Both the position numbers and the translations under genes were made by a program. 64,000 nt of DNA, from assembly GCF_012273895.1 (NCBI RefSeq), contig NC_052116.1:3968001-4032000 (forward strand). The letters run 5' to 3'. This DNA is from Zerene cesonia (lineage: Eukaryota > Arthropoda > Insecta > Lepidoptera > Pieridae). The notes beneath the pieces are model-generated. The model was not told where the DNA came from and did not search any database. It worked only from the letters and a program-made list of their open reading frames with translations. Shown here piece after piece: positions 26,421 to 40,926 of this stretch (within the stretch, counting starts at the first letter, position 1; each line of letters starts with the position of its first letter).

Positions 26421-28323
26421 GTCTGATAAATAAAAGCAAAAACAGTAAAATACCCCGTCATTAATCATATTTTTGACACAATGTCGATGCATATTCAAAA
26501 AGGCAGACTCATAGATCAATAATTTAATATTAAGGAGAGGGTATAAGCGTAATTAATACCTCAACACGCCTACGCCTGCTAATTACGCAGACATTCGTTG
26601 TATTCTTAAATTATACAACAATGACGACCTTATTATAAATTCATGCCATCAGATTCTAGCCTACATTTATTTAAGGTAAGTAAGCGCCTTTGTATCATTT
26701 TACGGTAAAATAATGTCATTACACAAAGTCCGAGGGCGATATTGTAAATTAAGATTTACATAACCAAAAAGTTCTTGAAAACACAATTATAGAAGTTTTC
26801 TGTTCGAGTTGTGAACGAAGTAATTGCATTTGTGAGGGTTGCACGACGAAAATTGTCTTGTAACGAGACCACCGACGACTCTTACCTACTATGGCTCTAG
26901 ACTGGGACCTATGTTTAAACCTGAATGTTAACGTAACTATTAAAATTTAAGCATTACGTTAATAGGTTTCTTAATGTTGTTGTCGGCGAAATTAATACTT
27001 AGTAATCAAAGATTTTGATAAACAGCAATTATTCATTCATCTTTTCAAAGAAAAGCGTAGTCTTCAAGTAAATGACGTGTTAAGAGTTCACATTATATGA
27101 CAATTGTAATATCTCATTTGTATAATACGTTGGTAAGATGAGTGCCATCTTTTTCTTCATTCCTAGAATTTAAACCTGGGTTGAACAGAGATGGACTAAA
27201 CTGCTTAAAGTTACAGGCAATATAAAAAAATATTACAAAAAGCCCGTCTGGCCACTTCGACATAATGTGTGCTTGATGATACTATAAATATTTATTTATG
27301 CAAAATATACATACAAATAGCTATTATCGATTTTCATGAGGTAATAATTGTTATTTATTCTAGGACATATTCTTCTTTTCCATAGTGTCGTACTTATATA
27401 TTAGATCCTGTTGTTAATTGTCTATATTCATCTGTATAAAAACTAATTTGTTCTAGACATGAGACGCCTTTTGAAAAGGTGTCTTGAATATTAATTATAA
27501 TACATTTGTGTCATCTATTAGAATATAATTTATAAATATATCTATTACAATATTATTTATGTATTAATTATCAATTATCTTTTCATTAGTAGGAATCCAA
27601 TATATTATATAGGATAACAGTCAATTTTATCTGTAAAAATTACTTGAACTTGATTACGTGCATTTGATTTCCTCAGTTTAATCTTTTCATAATATTATAG
27701 TAAACCTGAAATAAACAGGGCAAAATATTGTACTGTTTGTCATGCTACCATGATAATTAAGCACGAATTGGTACGTATACAAAATGAATTTATTTTATTA
27801 CTTCTTTGCCCCACCTCTGATTTATAGCGCAAAGACATACAATAAACTAATTAACGCTAAGTTGTTTAAGGCATAGCTGCTGCATTTCAGGTGAAAGAGA
27901 TAGGTGGCTAAAAATCCTATAACAGGGATGAAGAATATTCCCCGATTACCAAACGAGTTCAATTTCGTTAAATTATATAAATGTTACAGATCAAATGATA
28001 AACATTTTCTATAATCTATATACATCTAAGTGTCTTATTCGAGAATGGCTCCACCAATTCGGTTAATGTTTTTTTACGTTATTGTAATGGCATAAGAAGA
28101 GTTCTCACGGAGAGAAAAAACGTACCACGGGTGAAGCCACGTAGGACCACTATATAAACCGACAAATTTTAAAGGGATACGTAAAATGTTTACCTGAATA
28201 CAGTCACAGAGCGCACAACGCAATAGTTTAAACCTACCAACTTTCCGCAAGAGAAATTGCTTTTGAATAGTAAACTATTCAGTCTGTTTTCAATCGCTCT
28301 CCAATCGACTCGTCGCCGTGGTG
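26421..28323. other. gene-free AT-rich interval
   Basis: A near-perfect inverted repeat with one central base lies at 27462-27484 (AGACGCCTTTT/AAAAGGTGTCT). No repeat family or exon recognised. Confidence 0.45.
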
Positions 28324-28390
28324 ACAAAGGCCTCGGTTACGTGCAATCAGTTGCAATCGCTTATTCATGGCTCAGTGTGGCTGGATTGCC
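28324..28390 (+). repeat. low-copy repeat, copy 2
   Basis: Partner of 13087-13156: acaaaggcctcggttac, gtgcaatcagt, aatcgcttattcatgg and ggattgcc align. It lies in the 95-codon frame 28257-28544, which is not conserved in copy 1, so the similarity does not look like coding. Confidence 0.5.
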
Positions 28391-31300
28391 TATCTTTGAT
28401 GTCATTTATATTGAAGTAACAGCGATAAACCGTTCGCTGTCAGCTTTGTCGGATGCGTTAATTGATTTTTCCTATTCTCGTGGTTGTGCTTTTTATAATG
28501 ATGACACTGTTGATAATAAGATATCATCTGTGTTTTGCGAATGAGCCACACAGAAAAAGTATTGTGGGCCTACGGTCCTACATGTTATTATATTTGGCAT
28601 TTTAATATAAATCGATAAAGTTAATTATAATGACATTACGTATGTCGTAGATTTCATTCTAGAAACTGTAAAGTATTTTACATTTATAGGAAAAAAAAAT
28701 TAGGTCAAATGAAGGCTTTCCGTAATACAAATTAGTACGCTCACAGCTGCATTACATAACCACATAGAATTATACATGTAAAACAAATTCATCTGATATA
28801 ATGTTCAGTAAACTACGAATAATCACATTTAACGATAACAGCTACATTGATAAATGGGTTCCGATTACAACGATAGGTATTTCGCGCAGCTTCGTTATGA
28901 AGCTAACACGATCTGTATGGACGTTTTCATTAAAAACATATTTTTATCTATTCGATTTTTTACAGATTGTGTATGAATAGAATTCCATGAGAAATATTTT
29001 TATCTCTAAACACTTTTTATATTTTAGGGCAAATTCGTAGGAAGCATTTTCCTTTTTACGTTGAAATAAAAGATCCTTTTAATATTATATAGTGGAATGT
29101 CATTGAAAAGAACTACATAATTTGGTGAAAATTTCCTATAGGTACAGATTGAAGCGATATTGAAGCAGACTTTTAAAAGGGGCCCTTTTTTTAAATTTCG
29201 TAATGTTTGTAAATAGTTTAAAATTTATATTTATCTGGAGTAGCAATATTTTATGTTAATTACATAATATCAACTCCCTTTCGTTTTAAATTGAAAAATA
29301 GAATTAAATACAATATGTTATGCTATGTTTTTTTTTTTTTAATATTGGGACACCTTTCCATACAACAAAGAATATACAATACCACAGTGATAACTTTATA
29401 TATTTAATTTTATTGTTTAATTATTTTTTGTATTCTAATTGTCGTGTATTTTATGCGTTATTTGAAAAACTTTTAATCTATAAATATAAAAAATATAAAC
29501 TGAAGTCCACTCTAGAAATAGCAGTTATTTGGTACATAACAAGTAACACAGTTACAAAGTTAACAAACAAACTTCTACTGAAAACTTCAAAGAGATGGTA
29601 CTTCGTTATTTTAACCTTCATTTAGCCATGTTTTTGCTTCGTAAAAGTCTACGAAACAATATCTTGCACAAACATGGTGATTAGAATGAATTTTATGATG
29701 TAGAAATTTTTGTGAAATATTTTTTGAAAGAATTTTACTAACAAACATTTAACCAAGACTTTTTTACCGTTGTTTTTTATTATAATATTATAAGTCTGTA
29801 TTTTAGCGGTATGTTTAAACATATATATTTATTATTATTATATATATATATATATTTAAATATATATATGATATAAATTAATGCTATGAAACTAACGTTT
29901 CAAAAACTTAAGTGAAAGACATTATTGAAAAGCAATTTTAGAACGCATAATCAAACATTTCCATAACAGATATTTAAAGAAGAAAAATTAAACTCCAAGA
30001 ACAAGCAAATTACTAAAAATTATATAATTTATACTTTGTATTCTTACCTCTTGAAGAACTGCATTTTATAGTTTTAAGTAAACTACAATATTATGTAGTA
30101 ATATTACTATACATGATTATATACTATACATGATGATGATGGTCCAAAACCGGTCGTAGTAAAAAATGAAATTGGAAGGAAATAAATTAGTTTGCTTTTA
30201 TTTTGAATATCCCTATTAAAATAAGTTTAATGTAATGTCTGTATCACACAATCAAACTTGCACTTAAAACTTTCTTTGTTCCGACCTTTGAAAGGATTAA
30301 AGGTGCTCGACTTTCCATACGGGTCCATAATATTTCCACTGGCGTCATTCACACAGTGACCTATTTAAAATACGTTTGTTTTGACGTACGAGAAGACCAT
30401 TATTCTCGTTATTTCAAAGAGGCTTTTTGAATATTTCATTTATTATACCGAAAATACCGTCACCTTCATTAAAATTTTAGTAAAATGAAACCTTTTTTGC
30501 ATGAAAATTTCATTACACTTAAAGTAAAATCTGTGCACCAAACTAATAAAGTAACCGAAACATGAAAATTTAAGGTTTCAAGAGGAGTTTCCTATAGATT
30601 TTTCTAATAATTTAATCGGTAAACAGAACAGATACTGAAAAATTGATAGCAATATATACTTTTTTCTGATTAATAAGTGTATGTAAAACATTAAACGTGT
30701 ATCATGTACACTTATTTATTGTACAGTTTAAAATTTATTGCCAACACAATTTTCAAAGAAAATATAGAAAATTGTAAAGAAAGTTACACTATAATGAAAA
30801 CAATTTAAACAAATTCAAAGACTATTATAATACGATTAATGTAAATTTAGCGAGTACATAGTTTATCACACGGCGTTAGCGTGACGTGATCTTTAAAATT
30901 AATAGTCTTGAAGAATCTTTAGTCGGTGCTAAGATTCACAATGACTAGACAACGTCTGCTTGATAGATTACCCTCTTGTATCCGCAGACTTTATCTGTTG
31001 TTCAATATAATTGCGAGCTCGGGTAGCTTTAAGGCGAGATACGGGTGCATATTTGTATGTAAATTGCATTTACAATCGGGGACAAGTTGAATCGTTAGTC
31101 GCATTAACGCCGGTTCGTGAGATTTCAAATCAGTGCTCAAGCCTAAATGACCGTATTGAGCGCGACTTTCTTGGGTATATTTGACCGTTGATCGTTTTAA
31201 GTGAGATTTCGTAGTTATAAGTGCAATAACGCGAAGGTAGTTTATTCCTAGTGGAGAACAAATAGAACTGATTGGGCGTACAACACAAATAATAACTGTT

Positions 31301-33321
31301 TTATAAATAAATTTGCTGTATCAATGTTGGTTAACTGTGTAACGCATATAATCTTGACAAGTAAATTATATTTTTAAATTCATACACGATATTTCTGATG
31401 CTACTTAATACTACAACGCGTACACTAATAAAATAAAGAAGCAAGAATAAAAATATTATCTTGTTTAATATTGTACATCATATCAATGAAAAGAAGTTAT
31501 CTTAAAATTGCTTAATACTTTTCCGTTATTATATCGTCCCCTCAACCACACTCACATGAATTTCCTACTCTGTGATTTCCCAAATTTATTTCAATAGGTT
31601 ATTAAAGCCCGTGTTTTTATCGGTGCAAAATTATCTCCAAATCACATGAATAAATCTTGAAAGAAATACAGAATTATTATTCATACCGAGCAAAACACAT
31701 TCAAAGCCAAAAAATCGGCTTACAAATGAAGACATTAAAGAAATATCACAATGGCGATATAAAAATACACAATTTCCCGCTATCAAGCTTCAAATTAGGC
31801 TGCTACGAAAAATGGCTTTCAGTAAACGAAAGCCTTTTCAGAGGAAACATAAATTCTATCAGATTCTTTCCAGTGAAACGCGATCTCGTCTCGTTTTCGG
31901 ATATAGCCTAGGTTATCTTTTACGATGGCTATTTCCCGAAATCTTGGTATACGAGGTCTGTGAAATAGGCTAGACGAAGCAAATGCACGCTTGCGAATGA
32001 CATTTAAATTAATATGCAATTTCTGTCATCAAAGCCACTATGTGATTTAAATCTGCAAATCATTTAACGTAATGTGGAAATTATTTAGGCTTTCAACCTT
32101 TGAAACGTTCAATAAATATATTGCACGGGCTTCTAATGCTGTGAATCAATTCATAGTTCCATAACATACTATTAAAACAGTGTGTTTGCCATTTTAGTCA
32201 TATTTTATTATTAAAACTTTACTCTTTAATGACATGTATTCTCTTTCCTTTTTTATAAATCAAGATAAAAGATTCGTCTCAAAAAGATTGAAAATTATTT
32301 TATTTTTAATTCATGTCCAATAAATGTGCTAAAATATTGTGCTGAGAACTGATGGATATAATTAACTGAATCAATTATAGAACATTAAGGACATGAATAT
32401 AAGAGCAATGTGTAAATTTTCTTCTATCACCGAGATAGTGAATATTTACTAAGATAGATTTACTTAGGATAAAGTAATACAATATAATCAAAGGAAATAA
32501 ATAGATGTATGATGATAAAATACCATCGGATATACAGACCGTAAATAACATTATTCATAGCATAAGCCTTGCTTCGGATGGATATTTCGTTGAATTATGT
32601 ATAAAGTTATTTAGGTAAACGTTTGTCGTGCGAAATATTGCTTGTTTTCCATTTTCTTTTAATGTTCTAACGATGTAGTGTTGCCGTCTTCCATATATTA
32701 CTTTACGCATATTAAGTGGAACTCATAAATAATAATCTATACATATATTAATCATAAATGCATGATAAAAAGCGATGCAGCTCAGTTTTATAATATACAG
32801 AGTCGCCTTCACATCGAATAATATCAACTTGTTGTAGTTCTATTGTAAAATTCTTATTACACATGACAATATTTTCACATCGTAGATTGTTGTTATCGAT
32901 AAAACGAGTACAATAGCTGGATATAATTATTCAATTTGTAGCCTCTACGCCTCTTGGCTTAGGTGAAATAGCCCTCATTTGACTTTCGCGCCCTTTGTTC
33001 GAGAGGACCGCGCAGATTTCAACCTTTGATTGTGCCCTTTTACAAAATTCCCATGATGTCATAAAGCGGACCCTACAATTGACGACTTTTCACGTTATTA
33101 CTCGGGTTTCACGCCTTTCTTGTGTGTTTCAAACAAATTGTAGCCACTTATTTTGCTACGTTTGCAAATATATACAAATATTATTGTATAAAATAAATAA
33201 TTCATAATTTTAACAATAGAATCTTATAAGCATATATGAACAAAACTTATATAGATAAAACTTATATTTGTGCATACTTTTTACCTACCTCCTTGTTAGT
33301 TACGCTGCTAGCAATATTTCA
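28391..33321. other. gene-free AT-rich interval
   Basis: Contains an (AT)n-rich simple sequence at 29821-29875 and a T12 run at 29329. The frame 29320-29625 is low-complexity. No exon or transposon family recognised in nearly 5 kb. Confidence 0.45.
29821..29875. repeat. AT-rich simple repeat
   Basis: Runs of (AT)n broken by attatt and ttaaat blocks. Confidence 0.8.
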
Positions 33322-33432
33322 CTTGGTTGCCTGGTAGAGATCACTTATAAATGATAAGACTTTTTGAGCTTAGTTTTTTTTTTTTTGTATTTTGTTGGCA
33401 GCACAATAAAGTGTTTAAATAAATAAATAATA
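33322..33432 (+). mobile_element. LINE 3'-end fragment with (AAAT)n tail
   Basis: ttggttgcctggtagagatc, a T-rich stretch, then gcacaataaagtgtttaaat and (AAAT)n at 33416-33430. It matches the copy at 38044-38193 (ggttgtctggaagagatcgc, cacaataaagtgttt). This is the usual look of a 5'-truncated lepidopteran non-LTR retrotransposon end. Confidence 0.6.
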
Positions 33433-34739
33433 AAACTTAATATAACGTAAATATGATAATGTTTATGGTATATAAGATGCCAAAAAGCAAGGGGCACTCC
33501 GCTTGCTAAACATATTAAATTCTGCAACAACATCCGCCATTTTCATTTTTCAAACTCAATTATCAGTTCATCCTTCCGAGATAGGAGACTTGGAGCTTCG
33601 TTATCTCGTGGAAAGATTGCATAGTAAGCAACCTGTTGTAAGCGACGTGCAAACATAATCCCTATCCAATAAAGTTACGTTACCTACACGGCGGAACAAA
33701 ATGAAGATAAAAGCAGTCCTCTATCGGGCGTGACGACGTCGTTGTTATAAAATATCGTTCTTCCTTAATTAAAATTCTTTGCGGCGGATAAAGATATTCA
33801 AGTCCGCAGCTGTTCGATAAAATTAAAAATTAGGTTGTAAGGCGTCTATTTATAGGACCGATTCTTTCATTTCGAGCAATGAATGGAGTTTTGCCGTGTG
33901 GATCAATGACGTAGCTAGCCAAGGGCTTGGAGGAGCAGCGGCCCGAGGCCCTCGAGCTCAGGGGGCCTTCAATCCATATACCAGATAATATTACTAAGCT
34001 GCTCCACTGCTGTGGATATTTGTGGACCTAATTTTATTAATTTGCATTTATATAAGAAAAATTTGTAAAATTTTTATTAGAAAAATTAGTTCATTCAAAT
34101 TGTTGAAATGTTCAAACCAATTTGACCAAGATTCAAAATACATAAGCAACTCACCTCGTTTTAATGCAATTGATTTATGAATTGACCACTTCTTTTCAAC
34201 ATAACTCATGGAATATATAAAAAAAGTTACGACGTAATAATTTAATATTACTTATCCAAAGAGTTCTCTCGTTGCCCTGGCACAGAGTCATGACAAATTT
34301 GTTTACAAATTGTAGCCACAACAGAAAAAGGCAGGCACGTAAGATGAATGGGCGGCGAAATACGTTTGCATTTCATTATACCAGAGATACCATCGGCGGG
34401 GTTCACCATTAGTTACAAAGATGTACTTTTGTGTTAATGTGATTATTATATCTAATAACGCCAGAGACACATTGAACCTTTTGTTTGTTGTATAAGTAGT
34501 TTAAAAACAGGAAAATATATTCGTATATACATACGTACTTATGCTCATACGTACGTGCATAAAACCAGTTTTTCTTTTATTTTCGTTTTCAACGCATTTT
34601 TTTTTTAGGTAGAACTAGTTGTATCAAAAGCATTTATATATAACTAGTTCTTAATAGGAAAGACGCTTTCTAACGGCAAATGGGTTTTAATTATAGTTAA
34701 CATATGTCTACATACGAGTCGTATTATACTCATAATACA
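33433..34739. other. gene-free interval with a small GC-rich spot
   Basis: 33935-33975 is strikingly GC-rich (cagcggcccgaggccctcg) in AT-rich surroundings and may be an old repeat fragment. An inverted repeat AGAACTAGTT/AACTAGTTCT is at 34611-34620 and 34642-34651. No gene seen. Confidence 0.4.
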
Positions 34740-34911
34740 CTAGCGGTCCGCCCCAGATTTGCCCGTGATACATATATAGCCTATTGAATTCCTCAATAAA
34801 TGGGCTATCTAGCACTGAAAGAATTTTTCAAATCGGACCAGTGATTCCTGAGATTAGTGCCATCAAACAAGCAAACATACGAACTCCTCAGCTTTAAAAT
34901 ATTAGAATAGA
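34740..34911 (-). mobile_element. Helitron-like repeat, second type
   Basis: The left edge is A|CTAGCGGTCCGCCCCAG, i.e. CTAG|T on the minus strand. The body has cccgtgatacatatatagcc, tcaaatcggaccagtgattc, gagattagtgccatcaaac, and the right edge attagaataga. A diverged copy is at 19575-19707. The 5' end is less certain than the 3' end. Confidence 0.6.
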
Positions 34912-37900
34912 CATACGCAACCGTTACATTTTTCGTTTATGAATGCTCGTGAAATTGTTACCTGTATTTTCGTTAAAGTGTCAAATGAATACAACAACAA
35001 ATATACAAATTTCTATGAAATTGTTGCGTACCAAATTATTTTAGCTATTTACACCATATGTATATTGTAGAAATACGAATTGGCACTCGAACGAAATTCA
35101 ATAAATCGTACCAAAATGATATATACTCGGTACATACTGTCAAAACTTTCTAACAATACTTCAGAAACTACTTCACGATCTGGTATCAAATAACTTTTCC
35201 AATGCCATTAGCATTTTTAACTGAATTGTTCTGTAAATTGTTCTGTTTAACCAGGCTATTGATAAATACCATCTCTAGTTTTAAGTACTTTCCATAGTAA
35301 ATAATATTATAAATAGATAAAGCAACCTCTAATTTTGTATGTTTTGGGGCGTAGTCTTAGTCTATCTGATCTAAGTGCTATCCGATAATTATAATTCTTT
35401 CAGTTACAGAAAGTTACACGACGGGAGTCAGAGTCTGTTCAGGTCAACCCGCGTAAAGCCAGGGCAAGTAACTTGCTTTTTATTAATTAATTTAATTGAA
35501 TAAAAAAGTTCTTGCTTTTATTTGTTTGTAAGAACAACATTCAGCGATAGCCCACTAAACCTCGTATATTATGATGAAATATTTTGTCTTTGTTGTTGCA
35601 ATTTAATTTAGGAATTTACTAATAATTAGAACTGTTTTAATTGTTTGTAATAATTACAGTCGAACCCATAATGGGTTCCAAATTAATAAAATATATTAGG
35701 ATAAAACATAATAAACGTATTCTGCACATACTAGCTGCAAAACAAAGCAACCCTTTAAACAACAAAGGTCACCTTTATTGTAATTTGTGTTAAAGTCCTG
35801 CGAGCTAAAATAAAATAAAAGAAAAATTTACCGACCACTTCCTATATGTTAATTTAGTATACACTCGGGTCGGGCGACATACGAAATTTCCAGTGCTTGT
35901 TTAAAAATATTTTGAGAGTTGAACGCTGTTTATTTTTCGTCAGCTGAATATTTTTCTTTGATACAAGCCTCCGTTCGCAGTGTTACGTGAAAATAAAATT
36001 AAGTGGCGAACGCTGAACACACTCTTGATAAGTCATGAAATTTAATTTGTTGGGTATTTCATAAAACGAAAAGTTATTTGGTTAATGTGAAGTGAGGTAC
36101 AATCTCCAAGTAGGTCACCGAGTAGTTAGAGGTAAGTACTACATAATTATACCGAATATTTTGTACAATTTGATTAGGTATATGGGTGACTCCTCCTAAC
36201 CCTCCTACGAATTAAGCAATTACTCCTTATGTTATGACATGTTTTTGAGGCGCCTAATCTTAAACATGTTTTTGTTAAATTCTGCTATGTAAGAGGCCGT
36301 GCTACTAATTGCTTTGTTTGTGTTAAAGTAAATTGCTATGATTGTGTACGTGCATACATTGTGAAGATGCGCACATGCATGAAGATCGAACGATGTGACC
36401 ACTTTAACAATTTATTGTTTATAAAATATTATTCAAAATTACACAATTATCTAGTAAGCAAAGTATTTAAATAGTCGAATTCATATATTTGGTAATCACC
36501 ACACAATTAGAAATAAAAAAATACAGAATTGTGTATTTTCAACACTTTCTTTTCTTCTGTGATTTGAAAATTAAAAATATTTTCAAAACATCTGAGATAT
36601 GATCTTATATAGTTATGTTTATATAGTTTTATGATGTTGTAATTCTTTAATTTTATTTTATAATTATATATAAAAAAAAGTTATAATTCTTTAATTTAAT
36701 TTTCCACTTTTGAGTAAAACGTAGCCAAACATAAATCGGTCGTTACTTTTCGCATAAAAGTGTTCTGTGTCAAAATTTTGTGAACTCAAACCATCTGAGA
36801 GAATCAGAACATGACTTTTACAATATTAAACAACAAGCTTTAAATTCTTCTTGCAATTATTATCACAAACGATGATCAAAAATGATCAAAATTAGTAGAT
36901 TTACGGCACGGCCTCTCATTGTTTTCCTATAAAAAGGAAAATAGAATCATATATAACTTTAATAACCGCATTATTTATATTTAAAACTAATTCCATAACT
37001 TATTACAATATAAACGCATAAATTAAAAAAAATCAAGAAATTGTTAAATCACAGCATTTTTTCTGCATTTATTGATGTCATTCCTATCTATATCGTTGAT
37101 TGATTTTATACATCAATTTCACAGCTTCTGGTCAAAACATAAATTATTTCTTAATAAGTATATAAGTAAATAGGTGGTCAATTTACAAATCAAAGTCAAC
37201 TTGATTACCATGAGGCTGATACTTTAACTACCTATATATGGTTATCTCCGTTCCCTAAACCCATTCACGTCTAACCTAAAGGGAGTAAGGAGCATATCGA
37301 AGCATTCACAGATGCACTATAAAATCGGTGGCCATATTGTAGCAAGATGGTACAGATTAATTGATATGCACACGGGCTATGTGCTTACTCTCCATATTTA
37401 ATAGCATTAACAGATCGTAGATACTAAAGTTTGCTGGTTGAAACACATACATACGTTACGTACGGTAGGTTTCTAATAGAATCAGTACAATTTCCTTAAA
37501 CAAAAAATATGTTTAATCTTTAGTGTGATAGCTTTACACAAAATGATTGGGAAGATAGTTATCGCATTTAAAAAAATATTTTAATAATAGAATAGATAAA
37601 TACTAGTACCTAGCAACTAGCCCTACACTTATTAACTTTATTTAAACAAAATAGAAGCATATCACTTACCATATATCCTTTTATTGTCTCGTTTTCACAC
37701 TACTCAGCCAGCACAAAATATAGGTAAATAAAATTTTATCCACCCAATTCGGATAAAACGCTGACTCGATAAGGTTTCAATTACCAAAGATAAAAAGGAG
37801 GTGAGGGACCTCGTCATTTGGTCGGTTTACGCGACTTTTATGCAGCTATAGAGAGCAAGTCGCAGCTGGTCCGTTGTTATGGGCTTGCTGCATAGAATAG

Positions 37901-38043
37901 CGACACGATTTCTAGTCACAATTTCTAGTCAAATACACATAACACCTTCAACGATTCTTAATAAGACTTATTATTAAGAGTGTCATTCCATATTATGCGT
38001 AGCTGTTGTACCCATATACTTATATATTCCACAGCTTCTCCTT
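34912..38043. other. gene-free AT-rich interval
   Basis: Direct repeats of taattctttaatttt at about 36640 and 36685, and atttctagtcac/atttctagtcaa at about 37908-37931. No gene or transposon recognised. Confidence 0.45.
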
Positions 38044-38193
38044 GACCACCAGGTTGTCTGGAAGAGATCGCTGCCTTAGCGATAAGACCGCCTATTGTGC
38101 TCGTGAATGTTTATGTTTTAATGTATATATCTTTTTGTTACTTTTTATAATCATTTGGTGCACAATAAAGTGTTTTTGTTTGTTTGTTTGTTT
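38044..38193 (+). mobile_element. LINE 3'-end fragment with (GTTT)n tail
   Basis: ccaggttgtctggaagagatc, gcgataagaccgcctattgtg, then ttggtgcacaataaagtg and (TTTG)n. This order is the classic 3' UTR of a lepidopteran CR1/L2-like non-LTR retrotransposon; family name by recall, not by search. The 96-codon frame 38006-38296 is a shadow. Confidence 0.7.
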
Positions 38194-40892
38194 AGCTGAA
38201 AGCTGTTTCTTTTGCCTTTATTCGCTGTTTCTTTTACCTTATGCTCAGCTAATATGTTTAGTATTATCACATGCATTACCCGAGCGTCATAGATAAGCTG
38301 AAAATGACATTCGTTTGTTTTTGTCGCTCGCTGCGTTCAAAGTTCGCACCGCTCGTGCGCATGGCTAAGCTAATACCCGCCTAACCCGGACACTTGGACT
38401 TTTATTGAACCCGTGTACCGACTACTTGACGCTAGAATAGTTTATTGGAACGTGGGAAATCGAATGCAAAAGACTGTAAAGTGTTCGAGATATGTGACCG
38501 GGACGCTCGCGGGAATGCAAATAATAGAAATTGTGGAGACATCTACACGTAATAGGTAAAGCAATAACTTTTATGTTTCTAGCGTCTACCGAGACGTAAT
38601 TCTAGTAAGATAGAAGGCTTGATTAAATTCGTTGTAATTTTGATCCTTTACTAAGATACAAATCAGTATCAGTTAACAATATACAATTATATACATACGT
38701 ATACAAGATAGCAATCCCTCCTTACTATTGACTAATCAACGGACGCTTAAGTGAGATAACAGCATTACTGCATTCAGTTACAACAATACTCAACCAGAAA
38801 AGCACTCTCGACGTACACGAAGCGAATATCGTGCCCCATTCTCAATTAGGATGAAGTTTGGGAGAAATTACATTAACAACAAAGAGGAAACGTTTTAACC
38901 TAATGGCTGGCCTACGACGCGTCCCTGTCGTCATTTAGGCGCTGAAATAAAAAGTCCAATCCAATATTGCAGCCTTTATAGGCTTCCCTGACTCGCAAAA
39001 CGTTTTTACAATAAAAATATCCGACCACATTGCCTAACATGATTCGTAAGTGCTGATTTCTTACAGCTATATATTTCATCGTAAGTGATTTGGGTAGTGC
39101 TTACGTGGGATTATTGAGATAATATCCTGGTAATTGATACTTCATGAGGGATATAATGGAAACACTTGAAGACGTTTTAACTATGAATAGATTTCTATTT
39201 ACGCGAATTATGTACGCGTTAACCTGGGTTGAGACATTCAAAGGTTTCTAACGAAAAGTTTTAAAAATACTGTGAGGGTATTTTAATTTTTAACATGGAT
39301 AATAAAGCCTACCTGTTTGTATACTCAATGACCACTACACCAAAACATTTTTCGTTTATGAATTCTGTTGTTGCTTTGAGTTTTGTAAGCATTTTAATGA
39401 CTTCGTACCATTAAAATTAAAGTAAGAATTCATTGTTGAAAAATTGCACACAATTATTAAAACTAGCTGAACTGGATACAAGTAATAATGTATGTGAAAA
39501 TTGCTTATAACGAATTTAAAGAAGTTCAATAGTTATGAATTACATTATTGTTATTTTAAGATCTGTATGCAAACAATAATATTCATATCTTATTCCTTAT
39601 ACCTTCTAAATGAATATTTGTGTAGTCCGCTAAGCAACGTAAAACAAAATCGATCCATCATAGAATTACAAAATGCACAGCAGTAACCAAACGAGTAAAC
39701 GAGAACATCAAATAGGAATACATAATGAAATGTGACTCGAATCCCCGAGGGAATTACAAATAGTAAAATAATACAGCCGATCACATACAACCTGTATTGT
39801 CAACATTTGTAGCATTCCAAACTGGCCTTTATACGATACTGTATAGAATACACAATCGCGCGTGCATAAAACACACAAATTAGCATTTAACAGCAGTATA
39901 AACGCAACCGAAAGATCAATTACTTGGCTAATTTTAATGGTAACAACCGAGTTAAAATCCGTTCGAAATTGTTGGAAAAATCTTTGCTATTGGTTCAAGG
40001 GACGGTATTTGCTGCCGATCGGAAACACGATTATATAGGGATGGATTTATGAATATTCATACAGTTGATGTTCAGCTCTCAACCCGCACGCCTATCAGCA
40101 GGGATCACTTGTCTTGGATTCGGTGTATTTCATGCTCTAATGGAATATCTACTATTGATTTTAATTCGACCGACTTATAAATGTTTCATATCACATCTTT
40201 ATATAGCGTAGTAGTATTTTATTTATACAAGACTTTCATAGCTATTATAAATCGAAATCCGAAAGGTACTACTTACTAAAGGTAACTACTTCTTATATTC
40301 TATTATTCGTAAATACATTTGAAAACTGTATACTTGTACTGAGTAAGTTGGTCATATATAAATAAACGACCCTTCCCACACACACGTTTTATCAAGCCAA
40401 AGTTTTTGTTTTATTTATTTTACTAAAAACAAGTTATAATTATAAGCAATCAGCAATAAACAAATAAAAAAATACAATTGTACTTATTTACATTCAATTT
40501 ACAAATATAGGAGTGGTTGGTAATAAATAACAAATAATGAAGGTCTTGAATTCTTAACTCACTTCATTAATTTCATGAAGTTTCAAAATCTACTTAAGCA
40601 GGCTACGGGGGGTCGCTATAAATCTTCAGTCACGTTTTCTATCTCCCTAGATGCAATTCCTTGCTATTCCGACTACCAAGCGAGAACTGAATACCTCGAG
40701 CCGAATATCAACTTAATGAACCGAAAAACATCGGTCAAGTACTAATCATTCATGAGGGAGTTTAAAATTGGTCTGAAGATTGTTTTCTTTGTAATTTAAT
40801 TTGCCTTACAACAATTTTATAAAAATTATGTTAATTTTAAGGAAAGCAAGTTGATATTGATTGTAGAAGCATAACCTTTATAGATCCAAAGC

Positions 40893-40926
40893 ACACCTGA
40901 AGTGGTAACTATTCCACTTCAGGTGT
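40893..40926. repeat. perfect 13-bp inverted repeat, 8-nt loop
   Basis: ACACCTGAAGTGG, loop TAACTATT, CCACTTCAGGTGT. All 13 pairs match. Confidence 0.85.

Noticed and set aside
28257..28544. 95-codon ORF covering low-copy repeat copy 2
   Set aside because: Copy 1 does not preserve the frame, so the similarity is at DNA level only; it starts at a non-ATG codon.
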